Assembly: GCA_002401295.1 (NCBI GenBank)
Contig: NVSR01000024.1
Location: forward strand, 1 to 11,401
Length of the DNA stretch: 11,401 nucleotides
Reading direction: 5' to 3'
Source of the DNA: SAR324 cluster bacterium
GTDB taxonomy: Bacteria > SAR324 > XYD2-FULL-50-16
Numbering within the stretch: position 1 is the first letter of the stretch; each line of letters starts with the position of its first letter. Positions 1 to 5,720 of this stretch are shown here, one piece after another. A program made the translations under genes and the position numbers. The notes below the pieces were generated by a model. It worked only from the letters and a program-made list of their open reading frames with translations. It was not told where the DNA came from and did not search any database.

Positions 1-740
1 TTCCCAGTATCATGGCTTCTTCTCAAGAAGAGGGGAGGGATATCGTAAAAAAAGCGGTCCAGCAGGATGACGGTTATGATAATTCCAAGGTGGACCTGGA
101 AATGATTTTGAAAAATCGACAAGGCACGGAAAGCAAACGATTCATGCGTACCCGTAATTTGGAAGTCCACAATGACGGAGATAAGTTATTGATTATTTTT
201 GATCGTCCTAGAGATGTAAAGGGAACGGCCTTCCTAACTGTCACCCATAAAACGGGTCCTGATGATCAATGGATGTACCTGCCTGCGTTGAAGCGGGTCA
301 AACGGATCTCCTCAAACAATAAGTCAGGTCCTTTTATGGGCAGTGAATTTGCCTATGAAGATTTGGCGTCGCAGGAGTTAGAAAAATACGCTGCCTATAA
401 TTTTCTCAAAAAAGAGCCTTGTGGAGAATGGACTTGTTTTGCTGTAGAGAGGTTTCCCGTAGACAAAAAATCTGGATACACTCGTCAAATCGTATGGATT
501 GATGAAGAATATTATCGGTTTGTTAAAATTGAATATTATGACCGCAAGAATTCATTATTAAAAACCCAGTCTAATCAAGACTTCAAACAATATCTCAATC
601 AGTTTTGGCGTCCAGGCGAGATCCTCATGGTGAATCATCAATCTGGAAAAAGTAGTACTCTATTTTTTAAAAACTATCAGTTCCAGACGGGCTTAACAGA
701 GCGATACTTCAATAAAAACAGCCTTAAGCGAGCTAGGTAA
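1..740 (+). CDS. Outer membrane lipoprotein-sorting (LolA-like) protein, 5' partial
   Basis: The reading frame is open to the left edge, so the true start lies outside the window; the first ATG inside is at 12. The residues just before and after it (PSIMASSQEEG) look like the end of a signal peptide and its cleavage site, so the visible 242 residues are probably nearly the whole mature periplasmic protein. The body matches what I know of the LolA-like 'outer membrane lipoprotein-sorting protein' family: strands with alternating hydrophobic residues, the segments RTRNLEV, DDQWMYLPALKRVKRI and GSEFAYEDL, and two closely spaced cysteines (EPCGEWTC) that could form a disulfide. Such proteins usually sit in operons with RND/MMPL-type transporters and outer-membrane beta-barrel proteins, and are thought to carry lipid or lipoprotein cargo across the periplasm. 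The partner genes are not visible except possibly as the debris just downstream. The family call is firm; the cargo is unknown. Confidence 0.8.
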   Translation, partial: PSIMASSQEEGRDIVKKAVQQDDGYDNSKVDLEMILKNRQGTESKRFMRTRNLEVHNDGDKLLIIFDRPRDVKGTAFLTVTHKTGPDDQWMYLPALKRVKRISSNNKSGPFMGSEFAYEDLASQELEKYAAYNFLKKEPCGEWTCFAVERFPVDKKSGYTRQIVWIDEEYYRFVKIEYYDRKNSLLKTQSNQDFKQYLNQFWRPGEILMVNHQSGKSSTLFFKNYQFQTGLTERYFNKNSLKRAR

Positions 741-744
741 AACC

Positions 745-969
745 ATGATTTTCAAAATTCTCAAAGGATTTCTGCTGGAATAGCTTTATGATTCTCGTGG
801 AGCGGCAGCACCGAACCCATTTGAACAGGATATTTTTGCAGGGACTCGGTTAGCTCTTAATGATGAGCAAAGTACTGAGGCTTTATTGGGTGTGATTACA
901 GGTTTGATCGGCAGTGTGGGAATGAGGGGTAAACGCAAGAGCCGAAGCTATTGCGTCCATTCCCACTAG
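745..969 (+). pseudogene. Degenerate remnant of the gene following the LolA-like gene
   Basis: Four bases after the preceding stop, an ATG opens a frame that reads MIFKILKGFLLE and meets a TAG at 781-783. The same frame then stays open to a TAG at 967-969 and contains a protein-like segment (NPFEQDIFAGTRLALND, then EQSTEALLGVITGL). The N-terminus looks like a membrane or signal segment. The second part reminds me of the late strands of outer-membrane beta-barrel proteins, which often accompany LolA-like genes, and more weakly of a periplasmic binding protein. I infer a mostly deleted gene whose start and a later fragment survive. The frame's last part probably belongs to the adjoining mobile-element remnant. 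Identity is uncertain, and a chance open frame is possible. Confidence 0.35.
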
Positions 970-1039
970 GAGGCTTTTAACCTGTCTGAGAGAATTCCCC
1001 CTTCTAAAGCGTAGCTTAGAGGGGGATGAATCGTTTTAG
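926..1039 (+). pseudogene. Possible C-terminal tail of a TnpB-type IS200/IS605 protein
   Basis: This frame reads GVNARAEAIASIPTRRLLT and continues to a TAG at 1037-1039. Many TnpB proteins end, after the zinc finger and the last catalytic Asp, in a short variable tail containing a VNA-(C/R)-G type motif, so this could be the last 37 codons of a tnpB gene whose main body is gone. The position supports this: the structured IS right end lies about 50-130 bp further on, the usual spacing from a tnpB stop codon. No catalytic residue or zinc-finger cysteine is present, so the protein is certainly non-functional. The call depends mainly on the neighbouring right end and on a weak motif. Confidence 0.28.
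997..1025 (+). repeat. Stem-loop, possible terminator or mobile-element hairpin
   Basis: CCCCCT at 997-1002 plus CTAA (1004-1007) and GC (1009-1010) pair with GC, TTAG and AGGGGG (1014-1025). The result is a 12-bp stem with two single-base bulges and a GTA loop. It is followed by ATGAATCG and four T, which is a poor U-tract. It could end transcription from the LolA-like gene, or be a hairpin of the IS200/IS605-type remnant, because GC-rich stems followed by GGATGA-like bases are common near the ends of such elements. Confidence 0.45.
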
Positions 1040-1080
1040 TACTTTTGCCATTTGTTTCTTGCCTGGCTCTTGATAGAGTA

Positions 1081-1168
1081 CAGACAAGGACTAGGGCAGT
1101 AGTCCCAAGGTGCGAATCCTTTAGAAGCCCCCACTATACCGGTCACGGTTAGTGGTGGGAGCTGTCAC
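1081..1168 (+). mobile_element. IS200/IS605-type right end with omega-RNA-like fold (orphan)
   Basis: Three nested structures follow one another. GGG at 1093-1095 faces CCC at 1103-1105. AAGG at 1107-1110 faces CCTT at 1118-1121. A long hairpin pairs 1128-1141 with 1146-1159 (CCCCACTA and ACCG against CGGT and TAGTGGTGGG, with one mismatch, a bulged T and a GTCA loop). The sequence around it (GCGAATCC, then TTTAGAAGCCCCCACTA, then GTGGTGGGAG) closely resembles the 3' ends of IS200/IS605 elements, where the end of the omega-RNA overlaps the right-end hairpin and cleavage occurs at a TCAC or TCAA motif. TCAC is present here at 1165-1168. No intact tnpA or tnpB lies in the window, so this is an orphan end or relic. 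Bases beyond 1168, which would act as the guide, run into the 3' end of the acyl-CoA synthetase gene. Confidence 0.55.
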
Positions 1169-1177
1169 ACCTGAGGT

Positions 1178-3079
1178 TTAGTCTTGAAAGGCCTTGCCAA
1201 TTTTTCTTTTGGCTAAAGCATTTTTGATTTCACTCAGACTATCTGGATCATCGATAGTCGAAGGAACCGGAGCATCGCCTTCATCAGTAATCTTACGAAT
1301 GGTTTTACGCAGGATTTTACCGGATCTTGTCTTAGGCAGACGATCGACTACCAGGGCAATTTTAAAGCAGCCAATGGCTCCGATTTCTTGGCGAATGAGC
1401 AGAGCTAACTCAGCCTGCAAAGCTTCTTCGGTGATGGTTACACCATTTTTCAGAATGACAAAGCCAACGGGTATTTGTCCTTTCAAGCTGTCTTCAATCC
1501 CTACGACAGCACACTCGGCAACCGCTTCATGAGCACCGATTAATTCCTCCATCTCACCTGTGGAGAGTCGGTGACCAGCGACATTGATCACGTCATCAGT
1601 TCGTCCCATAATGAAAACGTAACCGTCTTCATCTATATACCCACCATCAGAAGTGGAGAAGTAACCGGGGAACTCACTCAAGTAAGACTCTTTGAAACGC
1701 TTGTCATCATTCCAGAGTGTGGGCAAGGTTCCTGGAGGTAAAGGTAATTTTATCACAATATTTCCAGATGTATTTGGAGGCACTTCCTCTCCTTCCTCAT
1801 CTACAACCTGTACGTTATAACCGGGGATTGGCAAAGAAGAAGAACCAACTTTGCAAGGTAGACTGTCCAAGCCTGTCATATTACCCACAATAGCCCAGCC
1901 CGTTTCCGTTTGCCACCAGTGATCAATGACGGGTAGTCCAGAGATGGATTTCAACCAATGGTAGGTTGGTGGATCCAGACGCTCACCAGCCTGGAATATA
2001 GCGCGCAAAGAAGACAAATCATAATTTTTCATGAGCTTGGCTTCAGGATCTTCTTTCTTGATGGCACGGAAAGCTGTGGGAGCTGTAAAGAAGACATTGA
2101 CTTTGTACTCTTCCATCACTCTCCAGAAAGCACCGGCATCAGGAGTCATGATTGGCTTTCCCTCAAAAAAGACTGTGGAACAACCTGCCAGCAGTGGCGC
2201 GTAGACAATATAGGAGTGTCCAACAACCCAACCGATATCGGAAGCGGCCCAATACACATCACCTGGATCACAATTGTATAAGCTCTTCATGCTGTACTTG
2301 AGCGCGACGGCATGACCACCATTATCACGCAGGACTCCCTTCGGCGTACCCGTGGTTCCCGAAGTATAGAGAATGTACAGAGGATCTGTTGCGGCAACAG
2401 GAACACAATCTGCTGGAGCAGCTTGGGAAACAGCTGTTTTCCAGTCTATATCTCGTCCCTCAATCATTTCACAAGACTGTTCGGGACGTTCATAAATTAA
2501 TACTTTGCTCGGTTTGTGTCGGGATAGCTCAATGGCTCTATCTAACAAAGGCTTATAGTCAATTATCTTCTTCACCTCAACACCGCAGGTAGCAGAGATC
2601 AGAACCTTCGGTTTGGCATCATCAATGCGAATCGCCAATTCAGCCGGGGCAAAACCACCAAAAACAACGGAGTGAATGGCTCCCAAACGAGCACAAGCCA
2701 ACATGGCCATTGCAGCCTCAGGAATCATCGGCATGTAAATCACCACCGTATCTCCTTTGACCACACCCATATCAGCCAGGGCACCAGCGACTTTGGCTAC
2801 TTCATTTCGCAACTGAGTGTAGGTATACTGCTTTTTGGTGTTTGTAACTGGAGAGTCATAATACAAAGCAACTTGGTCACCACGACCATTTTCTACATGA
2901 TAATCTAAAGCAAGGTGGCAGGTGTTCAATGTTCCACCACTATACCAACGATAATTACCCTGGTCATCCTTAGATAGAATTGTCTCTGGCTTCTTATACC
3001 AATCAATGTTTTCAGCTTGCTTCGCCCAAAAATCCGTCGGATTTTCAATGGAATTGTTGTATTCTTCCAAATAACTCAT
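1178..3079 (-). CDS. prpE: Propionyl/acetyl-CoA synthetase (ACSS3/PrpE type)
   Basis: This 633-aa protein is an acyl-CoA synthetase of the ANL superfamily. It forms an acyl-AMP from ATP and a short-chain acid, then transfers the acyl group to CoA in the cytoplasm. The ATP-binding loop YTSGTTGTPKG is at residues 238-248. The A5-type motif HWWQTETGW is at 387-395, and the adenylation lysine is K588 in TRSGKILRK, the lysine that protein acetylases modify in Acs/PrpE. Two details favour the propionyl-CoA (PrpE/ACSS3) branch over classical Acs: RDNGGHAVAL after the P-loop, and TETGW rather than TETGG. Its length matches PrpE (about 630). The ATG is preceded by AAGGAG at a good distance. It is transcribed away from the dienoyl-CoA isomerase gene. 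No propionate-pathway genes (methylcitrate or methylmalonyl) are beside it, so acetate could also be a real substrate. Confidence 0.9.
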   Translation of the reverse strand: MSYLEEYNNSIENPTDFWAKQAENIDWYKKPETILSKDDQGNYRWYSGGTLNTCHLALDYHVENGRGDQVALYYDSPVTNTKKQYTYTQLRNEVAKVAGALADMGVVKGDTVVIYMPMIPEAAMAMLACARLGAIHSVVFGGFAPAELAIRIDDAKPKVLISATCGVEVKKIIDYKPLLDRAIELSRHKPSKVLIYERPEQSCEMIEGRDIDWKTAVSQAAPADCVPVAATDPLYILYTSGTTGTPKGVLRDNGGHAVALKYSMKSLYNCDPGDVYWAASDIGWVVGHSYIVYAPLLAGCSTVFFEGKPIMTPDAGAFWRVMEEYKVNVFFTAPTAFRAIKKEDPEAKLMKNYDLSSLRAIFQAGERLDPPTYHWLKSISGLPVIDHWWQTETGWAIVGNMTGLDSLPCKVGSSSLPIPGYNVQVVDEEGEEVPPNTSGNIVIKLPLPPGTLPTLWNDDKRFKESYLSEFPGYFSTSDGGYIDEDGYVFIMGRTDDVINVAGHRLSTGEMEELIGAHEAVAECAVVGIEDSLKGQIPVGFVILKNGVTITEEALQAELALLIRQEIGAIGCFKIALVVDRLPKTRSGKILRKTIRKITDEGDAPVPSTIDDPDSLSEIKNALAKRKIGKAFQD

Positions 3080-3119
3080 TCGTCGCTCTCCTTAGTTTTT
3101 TGATCACTCAAATAGTTGC

Positions 3120-3138
3120 TTAGTTAACTAAAATGATA
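3120..3138 (-). promoter_or_regulatory. Candidate prpE promoter -10 and overlapping palindromic operator
   Basis: On the minus strand TATCAT (3138-3133) is a 5/6 match to a sigma-70 -10 box. It is followed directly by a perfect 12-bp palindrome, TTAGTTAACTAA (3131-3120), which would cover the expected transcription start about 47 bases before the prpE ATG. A dimeric repressor bound there would block initiation. I see no good -35 box at 17 bp, so an activator may be needed or the promoter may lie elsewhere. The palindrome is directly visible; its function is inferred. Confidence 0.35.
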
Positions 3139-3160
3139 CTCTCCACTATTTCATCTTATT

Positions 3161-3199
3161 TTGTAACGATGTTTGTTTGTTTTTATCCTGATGTTACAA
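3161..3199. promoter_or_regulatory. Inverted repeat upstream of prpE (TTGTAAC...GTTACAA)
   Basis: TTGTAAC at 3161-3167 is repeated in inverse at 3193-3199, separated by 25 bp. The centres of the half-sites are about three helical turns apart, so both face the same side of the helix. Relative to the candidate prpE start they lie at about -35 to -73, where an activator or looping repressor could act. In so AT-rich a region a 7-bp inverted repeat can occur by chance. Confidence 0.25.
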
Positions 3200-3229
3200 G
3201 GCAAACGAAGAATAACCAAAACATGGGAA

Positions 3230-3430
3230 CTTTAAAAGTAAAATAGTGATTTATTTTCAGCAAATATCCTTTTTTTTTCTAAAATTAAATTGAAAGACCA
3301 TGGCAAGAAAGTCTTTTTTTTCAATGGGAAAGGGGTAAATAAAAATAGACCGATCGGACTCTTTTTTTTATGATTTGAACAGGAATAGAATAGCGTTCGA
3401 ATTTTCTTTTCAAAAAGACAAAAATATAAC
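3230..3430. other. AT-rich spacer with three spaced T-tracts
   Basis: The middle of the 450-bp gap between prpE and the isomerase gene holds no convincing gene; an 85-codon minus-strand frame here is low complexity. It contains T-runs at 3270-3278, 3314-3321 and 3362-3369, spaced 44 and 48 bp, or four to five helical turns, an arrangement expected to bend DNA. The middle run follows a short AAAGAC/GTCTTT stem (3292-3317) and the last follows the palindrome CCGATCGG (3350-3357). Weak terminators or curved promoter DNA are both possible. Confidence 0.4.
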
Positions 3431-3443
3431 ATTAATACGGGAC

Positions 3444-3464
3444 TGTTGTTCCATGTTAACAACA
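3444..3464. promoter_or_regulatory. 21-bp operator-like dyad upstream of the isomerase gene
   Basis: TGTTGTT (3444-3450) and AACAACA (3458-3464) form a perfect 7-bp inverted repeat around a 7-bp spacer. A second 8-bp palindrome, TGTTAACA, overlaps its right half (3455-3462). The site ends about 65 bp before the chosen ATG, and a possible -10 box (TATAAC, 3425-3430) lies just upstream, so a bound dimer would sit at or near the transcription start. The size and symmetry are typical of TetR- or GntR-type operators, including those controlling fatty-acid genes. The regulator itself is not encoded in the window. Confidence 0.4.
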
Positions 3465-3529
3465 CGTCTATTTTGATTTCGAAACGCAATAAAGCGTATG
3501 CTGTGAGTGAAACGAAAAGAAGGGATGCA

Positions 3530-4342
3530 ATGAGTGAATATGAAACAATTCAATTAGATATAGAAAATAAAATCGCCCATGTTCAGCTCAACCGACCGGA
3601 ACAAGCTAACGCCATGAATATGCCTCTCTGGCATGAACTCAAGCAGGTTTTTGAGTATATTGATCGCACACCAGAAATTCGAGTGGCTGTCCTGAGTGGT
3701 AAGGGGCGAAATTTTTGTTCCGGTATTGACCTGGGACTCTTCCAGGAGGCCCTGGCTCCCAAAGGTAAATGTGAAGGGAGAAAACGGGAAAGCTTACGTC
3801 GCTTGATCCTGGACATGCAAGATTGTTTGTCCGCCATTGAGAAATGTCGTAAGCCCGTCATTGCCGCCATTCATGGAGGTTGTATCGGTGGTGGGGTAGA
3901 TATGGTGACTGCCTGTGATATGAGATATAGCACAACAAAGGCCTATTTTACGATCAAGGAAATTGATCTCGGAATGACCGCGGATGTGGGGACATTGCAG
4001 AGATTGCCCCATCTCATTGGTGACGGGATGATGCGTGAATTGGCTTATACTGGACGAAAAGTGACCGGCAAGGAAGCTCGTGAGATTGGGCTGGTCAACC
4101 GGGATTATGAAGATCAGGAAACTCTCATGACAAAAGTAATGACGTTAGCCGGGCAAATCGCGACAAAGTCACCTTTGGCCATTCGAGGAGTCAAGGAAAT
4201 GATCCTTTATACGAGAGATCATACTGTGGACGACAGTCTCAACTATATCGCCACTTGGAATGCTAGCATGCTGCTTTCCGATGATATTCGGGAAACAATG
4301 CAAGCTCAGGTACAAAAGCGTAAACCTGAGTATGAGGATTAA
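3530..4342 (+). CDS. Delta(3,5)-delta(2,4)-dienoyl-CoA isomerase (ECH1-like crotonase)
   Basis: This crotonase-fold enzyme (270 aa from the ATG at 3530) shifts conjugated double bases of 3,5-dienoyl-CoA to the 2,4-dienoyl form, which lets fatty acids with odd-numbered double bonds enter beta-oxidation. The oxyanion-hole segments are GRNFCSGIDL (residues 59-68) and IHGGCIGGGVD (114-124). The decisive evidence is D124, E144 and D152, in GVDMV, IKEID and TADVGTLQRLP. They have the same spacing (20 and 8 residues) as the three acidic residues of rat ECH1 (D176, E196, D204), and the surrounding sequence is strongly similar. A plain enoyl-CoA hydratase would not have this triad. I start at 3530 rather than at the upstream TTG at 3446 because an AGAAGGG ribosome-binding site sits six bases before this ATG and the homology begins there. 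It is divergent from prpE. Its TAA overlaps the stop of the convergent DTW gene. Confidence 0.87.
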   Translation: MSEYETIQLDIENKIAHVQLNRPEQANAMNMPLWHELKQVFEYIDRTPEIRVAVLSGKGRNFCSGIDLGLFQEALAPKGKCEGRKRESLRRLILDMQDCLSAIEKCRKPVIAAIHGGCIGGGVDMVTACDMRYSTTKAYFTIKEIDLGMTADVGTLQRLPHLIGDGMMRELAYTGRKVTGKEAREIGLVNRDYEDQETLMTKVMTLAGQIATKSPLAIRGVKEMILYTRDHTVDDSLNYIATWNASMLLSDDIRETMQAQVQKRKPEYED

Positions 4343-4983
4343 CCGAATTTAACCTCATGCCCGTTTCTTCCCGCTAAGTAATGGGCATTGAAGCAATCAA
4401 AATAAGTTTGGAGTTTTTCCGCATTGCCTTCTTCTCCGGCGATAGACAATAATTCAACCGCTACCTCCACCGTACAAAGATGATGTTCTCGGGATGCCCT
4501 TCTTAAGGTATATCTCGATTTTTGTTGAGGAATTAGCGGCAAATGGAGCAAGCGTTGAAGGTACTCGCTTCTGCGATAGATCTTTCTGGCTTGTTTCCAG
4601 GTCCCATCTAAAATAAGGAAAACCGGAATGCGGTCATCCTCCTCCACATAGTCCGTAACCAGGGATTTATCCTCCGTAAAATCATCGGGAAAGATCAGAT
4701 AAATACGATACTGAGGGTTTTTGAGTTCCCGGATAAATTCTTCAGGGGGATGCAGGCGATCCCAAATAAAGGTCTTTGTGCTATCAATGCAGTTAGCGAT
4801 TAACTTCCCCGTATTGGTTGGCTTACGGCTTTCCATGGGGTGCATGAGTAGCCAATACTGTACTTTACTTCTAATCTGAGGTTGATAATCGCAGATACAG
4901 ATGTGGAGATACAAGCCACATTGATCACAATGCTGGCAACGTTGGCCGCGAGGCTTCTTTCGCGGCTCTTTGATTTCTTGCAT
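4339..4983 (-). CDS. tapT: DTW-domain tRNA-uridine aminocarboxypropyltransferase
   Basis: The 214-aa protein belongs to the DTW family (E. coli YfiP/TapT), which uses S-adenosylmethionine to add a 3-amino-3-carboxypropyl group to uridine (acp3U, position 47 in E. coli tRNAs). It has an N-terminal cysteine cluster likely to bind zinc (C16, C19, C22, C29, C31), the HPMESRKPTNTGKL motif at 48-61, the family signature DGTW at 126-129 followed by KQARK, and the C-terminal SRYTLRR...CTVEVAVELL block at 156-179. Its length is normal for bacterial members. It is last in the minus-strand cluster, 48 bases after slyX, and no clear Shine-Dalgarno precedes its ATG; a perfect hairpin lies there instead. 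The family call is firm. The exact tRNA position modified is taken from E. coli. Confidence 0.87.
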   Translation of the reverse strand: MQEIKEPRKKPRGQRCQHCDQCGLYLHICICDYQPQIRSKVQYWLLMHPMESRKPTNTGKLIANCIDSTKTFIWDRLHPPEEFIRELKNPQYRIYLIFPDDFTEDKSLVTDYVEEDDRIPVFLILDGTWKQARKIYRRSEYLQRLLHLPLIPQQKSRYTLRRASREHHLCTVEVAVELLSIAGEEGNAEKLQTYFDCFNAHYLAGRNGHEVKFG

Positions 4984-5002
4984 GATAATATAAATAGGGG
5001 GG

Positions 5003-5026
5003 AGGAAATGGGAGCATCCATTTCCT
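5003..5026 (-). promoter_or_regulatory. Perfect 9-bp hairpin between slyX and the DTW gene
   Basis: AGGAAATGG (5003-5011) and CCATTTCCT (5018-5026) pair perfectly around a 6-base loop. In the minus-strand mRNA the hairpin lies just after the slyX stop and ends 19 bases before the DTW start codon, and it is followed by a C-run rather than a U-run. It is therefore not an intrinsic terminator. It could stabilise the upstream message, mark a processing site or modulate translation of the DTW gene, which lacks a visible ribosome-binding site. Confidence 0.5.
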
Positions 5027-5031
5027 GTAAC

Positions 5032-5241
5032 TCAATAGTGAGGAGGAGGTGATTCCTCTTCCGAATCAGACTTGAGGCTTGGTTGCTTTAGGCTGGCAGC
5101 CAAAAATGACATTTGTCTTTGCAACAGGTCAATCTGTGTTTGCTGTTGAGCGACAACGTCGTTCAACTGTTCGATGGTTTCATCCTGGTAGGCGACGCGG
5201 ATTTCGAGTTCGATCACCCGCTCTTCTATCTTTTCTTGCAT
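5032..5241 (-). CDS. slyX: SlyX family protein
   Basis: This is a small coiled-coil protein of 69 residues. Nearly all of it is a heptad-rich helix (EKIEERVIELEIRVAYQDETI, then EQLNDVVAQQQTQIDLLQRQM), followed by a flexible acidic tail ending in PPPHY, the hallmark C-terminus of SlyX. The motif E-L-E-x-R-x-A-(Y/F)-Q-(D/E)-x-T-I-E-x-L-N is shared with E. coli SlyX. The biochemical role of the family is unknown. I prefer the ATG at 5241 over the in-frame TTG at 5256, because the ATG has a GAAGG ribosome-binding site eight bases upstream and gives the normal N-terminus. It follows the SEC-C gene by 27 bp and precedes the DTW gene in the same direction, so the three are probably co-transcribed. 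Confidence 0.9.
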   Translation of the reverse strand: MQEKIEERVIELEIRVAYQDETIEQLNDVVAQQQTQIDLLQRQMSFLAASLKQPSLKSDSEEESPPPHY

Positions 5242-5268
5242 TATTTTTACCTTCAAGCGCAGGTCTAC

Positions 5269-5676
5269 TTATGATTCACTGATGTTATAACCCGAAACCG
5301 GGGTATAACCCAATCCTTGCAGGTATTCCGCCATTGGATACTGTGAATCGTTATTTTTATTGATGTTCATGGCCTCGGCCAAATCCAGTACAGCTCGCTC
5401 TCCGGCTGCGTCTTCTTCTTCAAAATGTTCCTGTTCATTCGTGATAAGGAAGATATAGTTCCATTTTTCCTCGGCTACCTTTTCATCCAGTTGCAGACAG
5501 GCGATGGAAGGCACATAGGCTCCAGGATCACCGTAAGCACCTGGCTCAAATCGATAGTCGGGAGTTTTTTCCGGTTTGGCTTCTGCTGTTGCTTGCCCCT
5601 GATGGATGCAGCAATGCTTGTACTTTTTTCCGCTGCCACAGGAACACAGGTCATTCCTTCCAATTGATTTTTCCAT
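5269..5676 (-). CDS. SEC-C motif metal-binding protein
   Basis: The 135-aa protein starts with a SEC-C motif, GRNDLCSCGSGKKYKHCC at residues 6-23. Its cysteines C11, C13, C22 and C23 form the C-x-C-x8-C-C ligand set that binds zinc (or iron) in the C-terminus of SecA and many stand-alone proteins. An alanine/lysine linker is followed by a conserved-looking domain (YRFEPGAYGDPGAYVPSIAC, then EEEDAAGERAVLDLAEAM), which I recall from small uncharacterised SEC-C proteins of proteobacteria. There is no SecA-like ATPase, so it is not a SecA fragment. The function is unknown; the SEC-C motif contacts SecB or ribosomes in SecA. Its ribosome-binding site is weak (CAGAGA). It lies 44 bp after the 228-aa gene and just upstream of slyX. 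Confidence 0.83.
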   Translation of the reverse strand: MEKSIGRNDLCSCGSGKKYKHCCIHQGQATAEAKPEKTPDYRFEPGAYGDPGAYVPSIACLQLDEKVAEEKWNYIFLITNEQEHFEEEDAAGERAVLDLAEAMNINKNNDSQYPMAEYLQGLGYTPVSGYNISES

Positions 5677-5720
5677 GAATTATCTCTGATTAGTTTAGGG
5701 AATCTCAATCGAATCAAATA

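Noticed and set aside
1127..1159. The large hairpin as an intrinsic terminator of prpE
   Set aside because: No U-run follows the stem in either orientation; its similarity to an IS200/IS605 right end explains it better.
1194..2908. Several plus-strand open frames of 60-110 codons inside the acyl-CoA synthetase gene
   Set aside because: They lie fully antisense to a well-conserved coding sequence and their translations show no protein-like pattern.
3232..3489. An 85-codon minus-strand open frame in the prpE/isomerase gap
   Set aside because: It is rich in Lys/Phe/Leu from T- and A-runs, resembles no protein, and overlaps the promoter region of the isomerase gene.
4800..5021. A 73-codon minus-strand frame (MDAPISSPLF...) overlapping the start of the DTW gene
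   Set aside because: It runs through the conserved DTW N-terminus in another frame; the correct frame carries the cysteine cluster.
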